This document shows positions 8,807 through 17,730 of a DNA stretch of 64,000 nt, in pieces; position 1 is the stretch's first letter; each line of letters begins with the position of its first letter. Both the position numbers and the translations under genes were made by a program. The stretch lies in contig NC_015321.1 of the NCBI RefSeq assembly GCF_000194605.1, forward strand, positions 4,402,001 to 4,466,000. Reading direction: 5' to 3'. A model generated the notes under the pieces. The model ran no database searches, was not told the origin of the DNA, and saw only the letters and a program-made list of their open reading frames with translations. The DNA is from Fluviicola taffensis DSM 16823. Lineage in GTDB: Bacteria; Bacteroidota; Bacteroidia; Flavobacteriales_D; Crocinitomicaceae.

Positions 8807-9285
8807 ACTAATGCGGTAACGTACGCTTGATTCGACTTACTTGAATATTCGTTATTATCCCAAGCAATTAATTGTTTTATAATCTTAGATTTCTTTAGAA
8901 AAGGAAGAATATCCATACTTTTCTTGTGCGACCAATCAAATTCCAATTCATATGGAATGATTATACGATCGACCCCATTTGCCTCTGCAAATTGATCAAA
9001 TGAATGGCTTGTAAATCCACTAAAGAACAATATCTGAATTGATTCAATTTTTGGAGCTAATTCACTTTCTAGATTGTATACTCTTTGCAAGAAAGATTTT
9101 CCAGCCATTTCTAATTTCAAATCACTTTGATCAAAGAAAAGTAAATCAGAAATTGAATTTGATTGATAAATTCCATGAACTAAAATAACTCGAATAGTAT
9201 CTTCCTTTTGAAATTGAAGCAACGATTTCAAAGGTTCTATAGAACTCATTTTAAAATCTGTTGGTATTAGAATTGTTGTCTCCAT
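8803..9285 (-). CDS. Universal stress protein-like
   Basis: The 160-residue cytoplasmic protein starts METTILIPTDFKMSSIEPL, the typical first strand of UspA-like folds, and continues with alternating helices and strands (VILVHGIY; GVDRIIIPYELE). The glycine-rich ATP-binding signature of classical Usp proteins is not evident, so it may not bind nucleotide. It heads the Usp/lipocalin-like/YoaK cluster and lies 93 nt downstream of a histidine kinase gene on the same strand, so the two-component system may control it or share its transcript. Confidence 0.6.
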   Translation of the reverse strand: METTILIPTDFKMSSIEPLKSLLQFQKEDTIRVILVHGIYQSNSISDLLFFDQSDLKLEMAGKSFLQRVYNLESELAPKIESIQILFFSGFTSHSFDQFAEANGVDRIIIPYELEFDWSHKKSMDILPFLKKSKIIKQLIAWDNNEYSSKSNQAYVTALV

Positions 9286-9301
9286 CTCTTATTGTTTTAA
9301 G

Positions 9302-9309
9302 CAAATTTA
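9302..9309 (-). promoter_or_regulatory. Promoter -7 element TAAATTTG before the Usp-like gene
   Basis: Read leftwards this is an exact TAnnTTTG match in the 93-nt gap between the histidine kinase and the Usp-like gene, 16 nt before the ATG at 9285. It suggests the Usp/lipocalin-like/YoaK cluster has its own promoter. Confidence 0.4.
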
Positions 9310-9378
9310 GAGCGAGACAATAAGGATGGTATAAGAGTGGGATTAGAACGAGATTAGAATTTGAATTTTAACGTTTCT

Positions 9379-10743
9379 TTAGGATTTATAGGGGATCACT
9401 AAAGTCAACAAAGTTCCAATATCCTCTACTGAGTGAACCAGAATTTTACCATGATGTTGGCGCATAATATTCCTTGTCAAGGGCAAACCAATCCCATAAC
9501 CTTCAAATGATGTCGTATTTGAGGCTCTGAAAAACGGATCATAAATATGGCTTAACTCATGCGGAGGAATTCCAATTCCATTATCTTGAACATGGATAGA
9601 AATGGACTCTTTTGTATGAGATAGATAAATTCGAACATCTTCATTATCGGAATATTTACTCGCATTCAATAGTACATTCGACAAGGCCAATTGTAACAGT
9701 TGAGAATTTCCTTTGACTTCTAAAGCATTTAAATTTTCTGGAAGACTTTCGAAATCGAACTTTATTTTGTTTCCAGGAATTATTCGATTCACGGTTTCCA
9801 TGGTTTCAAAAATCAGTTCATCAATTCTTAAACTTTCAATGGTCATCTTTTTCCCGTCAAATCCAGTTTGAGCTAGGAACAGCAGGGCCTTTGTTTTCTT
9901 GTTTAATTTTTCAGCTTGCTCCAAAATATTCCCCAAAGCACTTTTATAATCTTCCGAACTACGATCTTTACTCAACATTAAGTCTGCCTGACCAATAATA
10001 CTTGTCAGGGGGGTATTCAATTCGTGAGATGCATTGCTAATAAAATTGTTTTGCGTTTCAAAACTTGTCTCCAACCTATCAAGCATGTTGTTCATCGTTC
10101 GAATCAATTCACCTAATTCATCTCCTTCTTGATTATTTTCAATTCTAAAATTTAGATTTTCTGTACCAATCCTATGAATGCTTTTACTTAAATCACTTAT
10201 AGGTTTTATTAATCGTTTTGAAAGCCACAGAGAAACGATAATAATCAATACAATAGAAGCTAAAAACATCGAGATTAACAATCCCCTCAAATACGTTTTA
10301 TACTTGGTGTAATACATGTTCTTTGCAGAAGTGTAGACCACATAGCTTTTATTGTCTTTGGCTTGATATAAAACTCCATATTTCAATATGTTATCATTTC
10401 TATCTTGACTAAATCTAGATTGAATAACCTTTTGGATAAATTCATTCTCTTGGTTATTTCCACTCCTAATTAGTGGTTTTAATTCTTTATCCAACTTTAC
10501 AATAACACTTTTCTCCTCAGGTAATTTTTCTAAATACTCCTCCTTGAATTGCTTCACATATTTTTTATCCTCACTGTGATCTAACTCAATTCGAATGGTT
10601 GTATTGGTTCGGGTTTTTAATCGATCGTAAAAATCATTAAACACATAATTTGAAGAAAGTACATATACAAAGATGCTAAACACTAAAATTAATGAAGCAA
10701 AAGTGCTACTTAACAATAATATGATTCTTACCCTTATTTTCAT
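9379..10743 (-). CDS. HAMP-containing sensor histidine kinase
   Basis: The 454-residue inner-membrane kinase has helix 1 at 5-28, a periplasmic loop of about 120 residues, helix 2 at about 153-173, HAMP at about 174-226, HisKA with the phospho-accepting His240 (ISNASHELNTPLTSIIGQ) and a HATPase domain at about 340-452 (N box NASKYSDN, G1 DNGIGIPP, F box DPFFRA, G2 GYGIGLPL). It overlaps the response-regulator gene by 4 nt and should phosphorylate that product. The signal is unknown. Confidence 0.93.
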   Translation of the reverse strand: MKIRVRIILLLSSTFASLILVFSIFVYVLSSNYVFNDFYDRLKTRTNTTIRIELDHSEDKKYVKQFKEEYLEKLPEEKSVIVKLDKELKPLIRSGNNQENEFIQKVIQSRFSQDRNDNILKYGVLYQAKDNKSYVVYTSAKNMYYTKYKTYLRGLLISMFLASIVLIIIVSLWLSKRLIKPISDLSKSIHRIGTENLNFRIENNQEGDELGELIRTMNNMLDRLETSFETQNNFISNASHELNTPLTSIIGQADLMLSKDRSSEDYKSALGNILEQAEKLNKKTKALLFLAQTGFDGKKMTIESLRIDELIFETMETVNRIIPGNKIKFDFESLPENLNALEVKGNSQLLQLALSNVLLNASKYSDNEDVRIYLSHTKESISIHVQDNGIGIPPHELSHIYDPFFRASNTTSFEGYGIGLPLTRNIMRQHHGKILVHSVEDIGTLLTLVIPYKS

Positions 10744-11423
10744 TCTTCTTCACGCATTACATATCCCATTCCTATTACCGTATGGATTAGTTTAGAATCT
10801 CCAAATTGCATCAACTTCTTACGTAAATAGTTAACATAAACGTCTACCACATTTGTTCCAGATTCAAAATCAATTCCCCAAACCTCTTCTAAAATATCTA
10901 TCCGCGAAAAAACCTTTTTAGGACTCATCATAAATAATAATAACAAACGATATTCTGTGGAAGTAAGTGTGATCAAATGTCCATTGCGAATAACTGTTTT
11001 TCGATCATCATCAATCACCAAATCTGAAAATGAAAATAGGGTGCTTGAAGCAGTTACTTGATTTTCAATTCGACGCAACAAAGAGCGCACGCGGGCATTT
11101 AATTCGATAAATTTGAATGGTTTAGGCAAATAGTCATCCGCTCCAGAATCTAATCCTAAAGCCACATTTTCTGGAGTACCTAATGCGGTTAACATCAAAA
11201 TCGGAACTTGACTTGTCTCTCTAATTTTTGAGCAAACTTGAATACCATTCAGTCCTGGAAGCATAATATCCAAAATAATCAAATCAGGCTTCCAAAAATG
11301 AAATTCATCTAACCCCTTTAATCCATTGTTTGCCGTTTTAGTTTCAAAGTTCTCTTCAGTTAATCCTTTCTGAACAATGGAGCTAATTTGTGGATCATCT
11401 TCGATTATCAATATTTTTTTCAC
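10740..11423 (-). CDS. OmpR/PhoB-type response regulator
   Basis: From a GTG at 11423 the product is 227 residues: receiver domain 1-115 with acidic pocket EDD (8-10), phosphorylated Asp52 (LIILDIMLPG) and Lys101 (YLPKPF), then an OmpR-type winged helix at about 130-227 (LTSTEYRLLLLF; TNVVDVYVNYLRKKL; IHTVIGMGYVM). The frame is open further upstream to a TTG, but that extension is not receiver-like, and the GTG places KKILIIEDD at the expected N-terminus. It is cotranscribed with the histidine kinase and probably controls genes nearby, such as the Usp-like cluster. Confidence 0.92.
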   Translation of the reverse strand: MKKILIIEDDPQISSIVQKGLTEENFETKTANNGLKGLDEFHFWKPDLIILDIMLPGLNGIQVCSKIRETSQVPILMLTALGTPENVALGLDSGADDYLPKPFKFIELNARVRSLLRRIENQVTASSTLFSFSDLVIDDDRKTVIRNGHLITLTSTEYRLLLLFMMSPKKVFSRIDILEEVWGIDFESGTNVVDVYVNYLRKKLMQFGDSKLIHTVIGMGYVMREEE

Positions 11424-11665
11424 TGAAATTTGATTGAGTGATAAAATTAAGAAAAAGAGTTCACAGAATACTAAGCAATCAAAAAATATCAACTATTTGA
11501 AAATCAATATTTTAATATTAAATCTGTTCATAAAGATGTGAACAAGAGAATTCTCGAATTTCAAAATTCTAAAATTTATTTTTTTTGAAATTTCCTTTTT
11601 TCAGGAGATAATTTTCACTATCTTAAATTTATAGAATCCATTATTCATTTAATTCACAATGCTTT

Positions 11666-12004
11666 ATGCCAACGATAAAACCTCTTGATTACACGCCAAA
11701 ACAAATCTCTATTTCGCTTCTTGGAAGAGCAATTGCCCATCCTTGCAGAGTCAAAATGATTGAACTACTTATTAAATATCCCAAACTAACAAACAAAGAT
11801 TTAGCAGAAATACTTCATTTATCAAAATCTGCTATTCATACCCATCTCATCAAACTTTGGGATGCGGGATTAATCAATGTGAGTTACTCTCCGCATTCAC
11901 TTTGTGTAGAAATCACCCAAGAGCAAATTCTGAATTATAGGAAATTAGAAGCAATTTTCAATTTTGAACAAAGAAAAACTTATCATTTAAGTCTTCTGCA
12001 GTAA
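11666..12004 (+). CDS. ArsR-like winged-helix transcriptional regulator
   Basis: The 112-residue protein contains a winged-helix domain at about 15-90: LLGRAIAHPCRVKMIELL, then NKDLAEILHLSKSAIHTHLI as the helix-turn-helix and WDAGLINVSYS leading to the wing. It lacks obvious metal-binding cysteine motifs (only isolated Cys residues), so the effector is not evident. It is divergent from the OmpR-type regulator gene. Targets are unknown. Confidence 0.75.
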   Translation: MPTIKPLDYTPKQISISLLGRAIAHPCRVKMIELLIKYPKLTNKDLAEILHLSKSAIHTHLIKLWDAGLINVSYSPHSLCVEITQEQILNYRKLEAIFNFEQRKTYHLSLLQ

Positions 12005-12024
12005 CTTTACAGAAAATTCTTGAA

Positions 12025-12582
12025 ATGGTTTTAGATCAAACTATCATCGAAGCTCTCAAAAACGGTAAAACAATTCTTTATCCCACAGACACAATTTGGG
12101 GAATTGGTTGCGACGCTACAAATGAACAGGCTTGTCAACGGATATTAGAGATCAAACAACGTCCAAAGGACAAAAGCTTCATTTTGCTAGTCGACAGTTT
12201 TCAGATGATTGAAAAATACATTCCAGAGTTTCCTGCTGTTTGTTATGATTTGGCCGACTTAGCAGATAAACCATTAACTATTATCTACCCAAATGCACAA
12301 GGATTGGCTCCAAGCGTTTTGGCTGAAGATGGTTCGGTCGGAATTCGAATAACCAAAGACCCTATTTGCTTAGCTTTGATTCGAAGCATTCGTTTGCCAC
12401 TTGTTTCAACTTCAGCAAATATTTCAGGAAAGCCCTTCCCTACTAACTTTAGCGACATTAATTCCGCTATAAAACAACAAGTTGAAGCTATTCTAGAACT
12501 AAAAACAAATGAACAACTTTCAACTCCTTCGCAAATCATAAAAATAGGATTAGACAGTTCAATCCAAGTTATTCGAAGCTGA
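12025..12582 (+). CDS. Threonylcarbamoyl-AMP synthase (YrdC/Sua5 family)
   Basis: The 185-residue protein is a single YrdC domain. It should make threonylcarbamoyl-AMP from threonine, bicarbonate and ATP for the t6A37 modification of tRNAs. Visible motifs are YPTDTIWGIGCDA (19-31), the K-x-R signature at Lys44/Arg46 (KQRPKDKSF) and SANISGKP near 130-137. It lacks the C-terminal Sua5 domain, so it is a TsaC/YrdC-length form. The CCA-adding enzyme follows 30 nt later, so two tRNA-related genes are adjacent. Confidence 0.9.
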   Translation: MVLDQTIIEALKNGKTILYPTDTIWGIGCDATNEQACQRILEIKQRPKDKSFILLVDSFQMIEKYIPEFPAVCYDLADLADKPLTIIYPNAQGLAPSVLAEDGSVGIRITKDPICLALIRSIRLPLVSTSANISGKPFPTNFSDINSAIKQQVEAILELKTNEQLSTPSQIIKIGLDSSIQVIRS

Positions 12583-12597
12583 TTCTTCTAAATTCAG

Positions 12598-12605
12598 TAA
12601 CTTTG
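12598..12605 (+). promoter_or_regulatory. Promoter -7 element TAACTTTG before the CCA gene
   Basis: Exact TAnnTTTG match ending 7 nt before the ATG at 12613, in the short gap after the YrdC-domain gene. It predicts a separate transcript with a leader of at most a few bases. Confidence 0.5.
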
Positions 12606-12612
12606 CACCCGC

Positions 12613-14037
12613 ATGCAAATAGAAAATTTCGCTCACAAACTCAAACATCCTGTTTTTAAGGTTGTTTCTCAAATAATTTCCGAAAAAGGCTTGGAAGCTT
12701 ATGTAATCGGCGGATTTGTGCGTGATTTATTATTGGAAAGACCCTCCAAAGACATCGATATTGTAGTCGTTGGAAATGGAATGGAATTGGCTCAAGCTGC
12801 TGGAGATAAACTACGGGTAAAACGCGTAAATTTGTTCAAAAATTTCGGTACAGCACAATTCAACTACAAAGATTTGGATGTAGAATTTGTGGGTGCTCGA
12901 AAGGAATCTTACCAACGAGACTCTCGAAAGCCTATTGTAGAAGACGGAACTTTGAGCGACGATCAGAAAAGAAGAGATTTTACCATTAATGCGCTCGCTT
13001 TAGATCTAAGAGCGGAAAGTTTTGGAAATTTAATCGACCCATTTAACGGATTAGCAGATTTGGAAAAGGGAATACTTCGAACTCCACTTGATCCAAACAC
13101 CACTTATTCGGACGATCCTTTGCGCATGATGCGGGCAATTCGTTTTGCTACTCAACTCGATTTTCAAATTGAAATCAGTAGTTTGAAATCGATTTTGGAA
13201 AACTCAAGTCGACTAGAAATCATCTCACAAGAACGTATTGTAGATGAACTAAACAAAATAATTTTAGCAGAAAAACCTTCTCGCGGATTCGAATTATTGA
13301 ATTCCACGAAACTTCTTCATCAGTTTTTTCCAGAAATGATTGCGCTTCATGGAACAGAAACTCGCGATGGAAAAAGCCACAAAGACAATTTCTACCACAC
13401 TTTAGAAGTATTGGATAATGTGGCACAACATTCAGACAACCTTTGGTTGAGATGGGGAGCAATCCTTCACGATATTGCTAAACCTCCAACAAAACGTTTC
13501 GATTCACAAGTTGGATGGACATTTCACGGACACGAAGAATTAGGTGCTCGAATGGTTCCAAAAATTTTTACTCGACTGAGACTTCCATTGGATGCCAAAA
13601 TGAAGTATGTTCAAAAACTCGTCCGACTTCATTTAAGACCCATTTCATTGGTGAAAAGCAATGTCACCGATTCTGCAATTAGGCGACTTTTATTTGAAGC
13701 TGGCGATGACATTGACGATTTAATGACCTTGTGTAATGCCGATATTACTTCCAAAAATGAATTCAAAGTAAAGAAGTACAAGAAAAACTTCGAATTGGTG
13801 ATTGAAAAACTAAAAGCGGTTGAAGAAAAAGACCATGTGCGAAACTTTCAGCCTCCAATTTCAGGTGATTTAATCATGAAAACGTTTAATCTGAAACCTT
13901 GCGGTGAAATTGGAATCATTAAAGCAAAAATTAAAGAAGCAATCTTAGAAGGAGAAATTCCCAATGATTTTGAAATTGCCAAGGAATTGATGTTCAAAAT
14001 TGGCGAGGATATAGGGTTAAAAATCAATGTAGAATAA
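12613..14037 (+). CDS. CCA tRNA nucleotidyltransferase with HD domain
   Basis: This enzyme adds or repairs the 3' CCA end of tRNAs. The 474-residue protein has the class II nucleotidyltransferase head with GGFVRD (33-38) and the metal-binding pair Asp47/Asp49 (KDIDIVV), the RRDFTINALALDL motif (about 121-133), the DDPLRMMRAIRFA arginine motif (about 171-183) and a C-terminal HD domain (HDIAKPPTKRF and HLRPISL). Head-plus-HD architecture is normal for Bacteroidota. The HD domain may give phosphohydrolase activity on tRNA ends, which is inferred from the family. Confidence 0.94.
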   Translation: MQIENFAHKLKHPVFKVVSQIISEKGLEAYVIGGFVRDLLLERPSKDIDIVVVGNGMELAQAAGDKLRVKRVNLFKNFGTAQFNYKDLDVEFVGARKESYQRDSRKPIVEDGTLSDDQKRRDFTINALALDLRAESFGNLIDPFNGLADLEKGILRTPLDPNTTYSDDPLRMMRAIRFATQLDFQIEISSLKSILENSSRLEIISQERIVDELNKIILAEKPSRGFELLNSTKLLHQFFPEMIALHGTETRDGKSHKDNFYHTLEVLDNVAQHSDNLWLRWGAILHDIAKPPTKRFDSQVGWTFHGHEELGARMVPKIFTRLRLPLDAKMKYVQKLVRLHLRPISLVKSNVTDSAIRRLLFEAGDDIDDLMTLCNADITSKNEFKVKKYKKNFELVIEKLKAVEEKDHVRNFQPPISGDLIMKTFNLKPCGEIGIIKAKIKEAILEGEIPNDFEIAKELMFKIGEDIGLKINVE

Positions 14038-14099
14038 CTAATTAAGATAACGGATAAATTCTCCTCTTAATTCTGCATTATCAATTCTACATTAAACTG

Positions 14100-14107
14100 T
14101 ATCTTTG
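14100..14107 (+). promoter_or_regulatory. Promoter -7 element TATCTTTG
   Basis: Exact TAnnTTTG match 16 nt before the ATG at 14124; it gives a leader of about ten bases. It follows a low-complexity stretch (TAATTCTGCATTATCAATTC) like those in other gaps of this window. Confidence 0.45.
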
Positions 14108-14123
14108 TAAAAAAAACAACTGC

Positions 14124-14666
14124 ATGGGTGCGCTTAAATTTCGCGTGTTATTAGATTCTGAGAAAGACCAAGAAATCTTTAGAGACATTATCATAAATGA
14201 AGATGAGAACTTTGAATCATTTTACCGAACGATTTTAAATTCATTTAACTTCGAGGGACAAGAAATCGGTTCGTTCTTTATGTCTAATGATGATTGGGAT
14301 AAAGGTCATGAAATTAGCTTAATGGACATGAGTTACTCTGATGAAGACCAAGAGCTTACCAGTGTAATGTCTGAATCGAAATTAACCGATTTCATGGAGG
14401 CACCCGATCAAAAAATCATTTTGGTTTATGATTTCCTAAGAATGTGGATTTTCTTGATTGAATTACAAGAACGCATTGAAGAAACGTTAGACAAACCAAA
14501 AATTGCCCTAGCAGTAGGAATAGCCCCACCTGAAGATTCAAAAATAGTTCAAGACGATGCTTTCTTTGGCGACGAAGAAGATGAAGATATGAATGAATTT
14601 GACGAAGATTTTGGAGACGGATATGACGAAGATGATTTGTCTGGTTATGAAGAATACGAATATTAA
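14124..14666 (+). CDS. pRiA4b ORF-3-like acidic protein
   Basis: The 180-residue protein has an N-terminal domain (ALKFRVLLDSEKDQEIFRDI, FESFYRTILNSFNFEG, SFFMSNDDWDKGHEI) resembling the plasmid pRiA4b ORF-3/IS1096 passenger family, followed by an extremely acidic tail from about residue 140 rich in Asp, Glu and Tyr. Despite the family name there is no sign of a mobile element. The function is unknown. The low-isoelectric-point tail suggests binding to a basic partner, which is speculation. Confidence 0.65.
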   Translation: MGALKFRVLLDSEKDQEIFRDIIINEDENFESFYRTILNSFNFEGQEIGSFFMSNDDWDKGHEISLMDMSYSDEDQELTSVMSESKLTDFMEAPDQKIILVYDFLRMWIFLIELQERIEETLDKPKIALAVGIAPPEDSKIVQDDAFFGDEEDEDMNEFDEDFGDGYDEDDLSGYEEYEY

Positions 14667-14759
14667 ATAAAGATTATTAGACATCAGACCAAAGACTAAA
14701 GACAGATTAACTGTCTATTGTCTTGAGTCTTGAGTCTTTTCAGTCTAACAAAGAAAAAA

Positions 14760-15479
14760 ATGAGCAACGAAAAAAAATACGGAGATCCAATTGGATATGC
14801 CATTCAAGAATACGCCGATAAAAGAAGACCAGAAGATATTATTGTAATTTCAGATATCTGTGAAGATGACATTATTCCTTTAGAAGTCCTTTTTAGAAAA
14901 TTTGATGAAATGCCCGCGATTGAGCAAAAAGCGCTTTCATTGGCAAAGGGACATGTTTTGGATGTTGGAGCTGGAGCTGGAATTCACGCTACATATTTGC
15001 AAGATCAAGGATTGAAAATAGATTGTATCGACATTTCTGAAGGAGCAGTCGATTTTTTACAAAGCAATGGATTGAATGCTGAACAAAAGAACTTCTTTGA
15101 TTTATCGGGTAAAAAATACGATACCATTTTGATGTTGATGAATGGAATTGGGATAGCTGGAAAATTATCCAACTTGGAAAAAACCTTGGAACATGCAAAA
15201 ACATTGTTGAATCCCGGAGGGAAAATACTCTGTGATTCTTCGGATATTCATTCCTTGTATGAAGATGAAGATGGAGCGCTTTGGATTGACTTGAACACCG
15301 AATACTATGGAAATTTCAGGTTCCAAATGAAATACAAAAAGGAAAAAGGCCCGTGGTTTGATTGGTTGTATGTAGATTTTGACAATTTATTCCAAGCTTC
15401 AAAAACTGTTGGACTAAAAGCAGTTCGTGTAATGGAAGAAGACGATCATTATTTAGCTGAATTAACATTAGAAAAATAG
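14760..15479 (+). CDS. Class I SAM-dependent methyltransferase
   Basis: From ATG 14760 the product is 239 residues with a Rossmann-type methyltransferase core: motif I VLDVGAGAGIHATYL (67-81), motif II region IDCIDISEGAVDFL and the post-motif LMLMNGIGIAG, then LLNPGGKILCDSSD. The substrate is unknown. I reject the in-frame TTG at 14730 because it lies in a repetitive intergenic stretch (GTCTTGAGTCTTGAGTCTT). The TraB/GumN gene begins one base after its stop, so the two are cotranscribed. Confidence 0.85.
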   Translation: MSNEKKYGDPIGYAIQEYADKRRPEDIIVISDICEDDIIPLEVLFRKFDEMPAIEQKALSLAKGHVLDVGAGAGIHATYLQDQGLKIDCIDISEGAVDFLQSNGLNAEQKNFFDLSGKKYDTILMLMNGIGIAGKLSNLEKTLEHAKTLLNPGGKILCDSSDIHSLYEDEDGALWIDLNTEYYGNFRFQMKYKKEKGPWFDWLYVDFDNLFQASKTVGLKAVRVMEEDDHYLAELTLEK

Positions 15480-15480
15480 T

Positions 15481-16326
15481 ATGAAGTTCCTAGTTGGTCT
15501 CTTTTTATTCATTACGAGTTTCATTTTTGGACAAGACAACTCGCTTCTTTACCAAATTAAAGGAAAAGACAAAAAAGTGTCTTACCTCTTTGGAACAATT
15601 CACATGATTCCTGATTCTTTGTTCTATTTTCCTAGTAAATTGACAAAAATCATTTCAAAATCGGACGAAGTAGTTCTAGAAGTAGCAAATTTGTCAAACC
15701 AAGGTTCTTTGATGAAACTAATGACACTAGAATCGGGGTCTTGTTTTGATATCTTCACGCCAGAACAAAAAGATTCCGTAATCAATTGGGGAGCGAATCT
15801 ACTAGGAATAAAACCAGAGCAATTTGAAAAAGGCTTCGAAACGAGAAAACCTTTCACCTTACTTCAATTGAGTTTCCAAAAAATGATGACTGGGAAGATT
15901 CGAATGGTTGATATGGAAATTGAAACCAAGGCTCAAAATGATAAAATCCCAGTAAGTGGGCTTGAAACAATTGAATACCAGTTATCTATCTTTGATAAGA
16001 TGCCTACGAAAGAAATGGCTAAATTCATTCTGGAAATAGTTCGTAACCCGGATGAAGGAGAAAAAACATTTCAGAAAATGGTTCAGTATTACCACAAACA
16101 AGACTTAGAAAGCTTAGCAAAATTAATCCTTGAAAGCGATGAACTAGGAAATTCCTCCGAAGAATTACTGGACAAACGAAACAAAAATTGGATTCCGAAA
16201 ATGGAAGAATTGATGAAAATCAAAGCCTGTTTTTTCGCTGTGGGTGCTGGACATTTAGGCGGACCAAATGGTGTCATTCAATTACTCCGCGACAAAGGAT
16301 ACGAAGTAACACCAGTGAAATACTAA
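15481..16326 (+). CDS. TraB/GumN family secreted protein
   Basis: The 281-residue protein has a signal peptide (1-17, ending FGQ) and the TraB/GumN (PF01963) features: SYLFGTIHMIPDSLF (about 34-48), VPVSGLETIEYQL-like mid-region and the C-terminal FFAVGAGHLGGPNGVIQLL (about 251-269). The GxxH motifs are typical of this putative metal-dependent protease-like family; activity is not established for bacterial members. It sits between a methyltransferase and an FKBP lipoprotein with one-base gaps on both sides. Confidence 0.85.
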   Translation: MKFLVGLFLFITSFIFGQDNSLLYQIKGKDKKVSYLFGTIHMIPDSLFYFPSKLTKIISKSDEVVLEVANLSNQGSLMKLMTLESGSCFDIFTPEQKDSVINWGANLLGIKPEQFEKGFETRKPFTLLQLSFQKMMTGKIRMVDMEIETKAQNDKIPVSGLETIEYQLSIFDKMPTKEMAKFILEIVRNPDEGEKTFQKMVQYYHKQDLESLAKLILESDELGNSSEELLDKRNKNWIPKMEELMKIKACFFAVGAGHLGGPNGVIQLLRDKGYEVTPVKY

Positions 16327-16327
16327 T

Positions 16328-16783
16328 ATGCGAAATCTCTTATTCATCTTTTTAGCCGGAATCACTCTTTTCGGTTGCAATACGTATTCAGAAGAACAAA
16401 AGTCTAGTTTAAATGCTGATGCTGAAAATTATGCTAAAAAGAACCAGTGGAAATACGAAGTTCTTGATGGAGGATTAATTCTAGAAGTTCTAAAAAAAGG
16501 AACTGGAACAGAAAAAATCCAAGCAGGAAGTATGGTTTCAATTTCCTACAAGGGAACTTTAACCAATGGCAAAAAATTCGATGTAACGGAACCTGGAAAA
16601 CCCTTTGAAGCAAATTTGAAAGGACTCATTGGAGGTTTTCAAATCGGACTTCTAAACCAAGTTTCTGGCACTAAATTGCGTTTAGTCATTCCACCACATC
16701 TGGGTTATGGAGATGATCCTTTGGATAAAATTCCAGCAAATTCAATTCTGATTTTTGAAATAACTATCGAAAAGGTTTTCTAA
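16328..16783 (+). CDS. FKBP-type peptidyl-prolyl isomerase lipoprotein
   Basis: The 151-residue product carries a lipoprotein signal (FLAGITLFGC, Cys17) and one FKBP domain at about 45-150: GSMVSISYKGTLTNGKKFD, FEANLKGLIGGFQIGLL, TKLRLVIPPHLGYGDD and IPANSILIFEI. It should catalyse proline isomerisation of envelope proteins. Its 3' end overlaps the end of the convergent barrel-like gene by 20 nt. It is the last gene of the methyltransferase/TraB/FKBP unit. Confidence 0.92.
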   Translation: MRNLLFIFLAGITLFGCNTYSEEQKSSLNADAENYAKKNQWKYEVLDGGLILEVLKKGTGTEKIQAGSMVSISYKGTLTNGKKFDVTEPGKPFEANLKGLIGGFQIGLLNQVSGTKLRLVIPPHLGYGDDPLDKIPANSILIFEITIEKVF

Positions 16784-17675
16784 TATCACTGAATTCATAT
16801 CGAAAATTTAAGCCCCAACTTCTACTTTCGTTATAACTTGTCTTACCTTTTGTAAACTGAAGTGCTATTCCGTAATTCATTTCAAATCCCAAGCGCATTC
16901 TTTTTAACACTGCGTTTTTCTTTGATAAAGCAAAACTGATATCCAAAGGCACACAGATTAACAATCCTTTTGCCATTTTTGCAGAATATTCGCTGATTTG
17001 AGGACTATTCAAACTGGGAGCAGAAATCGGTGAAGTGTAATTACTCTCATTTACTCCCTGAATAACATAAGTTTCTGTAACCGCTGATTTCACTTCAGAA
17101 GAAGATCCTATCAGGAAAAAGATGTCTAAGCCCGTTTCAAATTGAAAAATGCGATCTGGCCTTAGAGTGAAGCGCTCTCCAACTCCAATCATAAATGATT
17201 TTATCTTGTAATACTTTTGAATGTCCTGTCGTTTGTTTCCATATACATAATATGGGTTTCCCGTTTGATTTGAAAACAAGGTATCAATAACAGTTCTGTT
17301 TTCATGAAACCAATACTTGGATACTTTTGCTTCTGGACCACCACCCAAATGAATAGTGGTCTTGGTTTGGAATTTCTTTCCAGCACGTTTCTCCTTGTTA
17401 TTGATAAACGAAAAGGAAACTATACTGTAAAAATCGTCGGCAGCTGAATCAAACTGATCTACTCCGTCTGTGTTTACTTGAAATGAATCAGGGACTTGAA
17501 ATCCAGGAGTCATTCGCTCCCACTCAGCATCCGTAAAAGCAATCTTATTAAGACCAATCCCACCAATACTCGTTTTGATAATGTAAGCTGGTATATTTGA
17601 TTGTAAAGAATCTTTTTGTTGGGCAAAATTGATTCCTGTAATTAAAAGGAACAAACAGACGATATGGGTTTTCAT
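16764..17675 (-). CDS. Predicted outer-membrane barrel-like protein, paralogue 2
   Basis: From ATG 17675 the product has a signal peptide (MKTHIVCLFLLITGINFAQ) and about 285 residues of alternating beta-strand pattern ending in an aromatic-rich C-terminus. It shares a collinear set of segments with the next gene upstream: QQKDS, the WERMTPGFQVPDS-like block (versus WDRLTPGFEIPDS), FSFINNKEKRAGKKFQT and a FETG block. The two are a tandem duplication. The function is unknown; the strand pattern and final FRYEFSDI suggest a barrel. The frame extends to a TTG further upstream, which I reject. Confidence 0.65.
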   Translation of the reverse strand: MKTHIVCLFLLITGINFAQQKDSLQSNIPAYIIKTSIGGIGLNKIAFTDAEWERMTPGFQVPDSFQVNTDGVDQFDSAADDFYSIVSFSFINNKEKRAGKKFQTKTTIHLGGGPEAKVSKYWFHENRTVIDTLFSNQTGNPYYVYGNKRQDIQKYYKIKSFMIGVGERFTLRPDRIFQFETGLDIFFLIGSSSEVKSAVTETYVIQGVNESNYTSPISAPSLNSPQISEYSAKMAKGLLICVPLDISFALSKKNAVLKRMRLGFEMNYGIALQFTKGKTSYNESRSWGLNFRYEFSDIRKPFR

Positions 17676-17730
17676 TAGTTGGTTTTTCACCAAAATTAGA
17701 AATTAAATCTTTATCTCTTGTGAATGAAAT

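Noticed and set aside
14124-14666. Mobile element suggested by the pRiA4b ORF-3/IS1096 family name
   Set aside because: No transposase, terminal inverted repeats or target duplication are present; the family name is historical.
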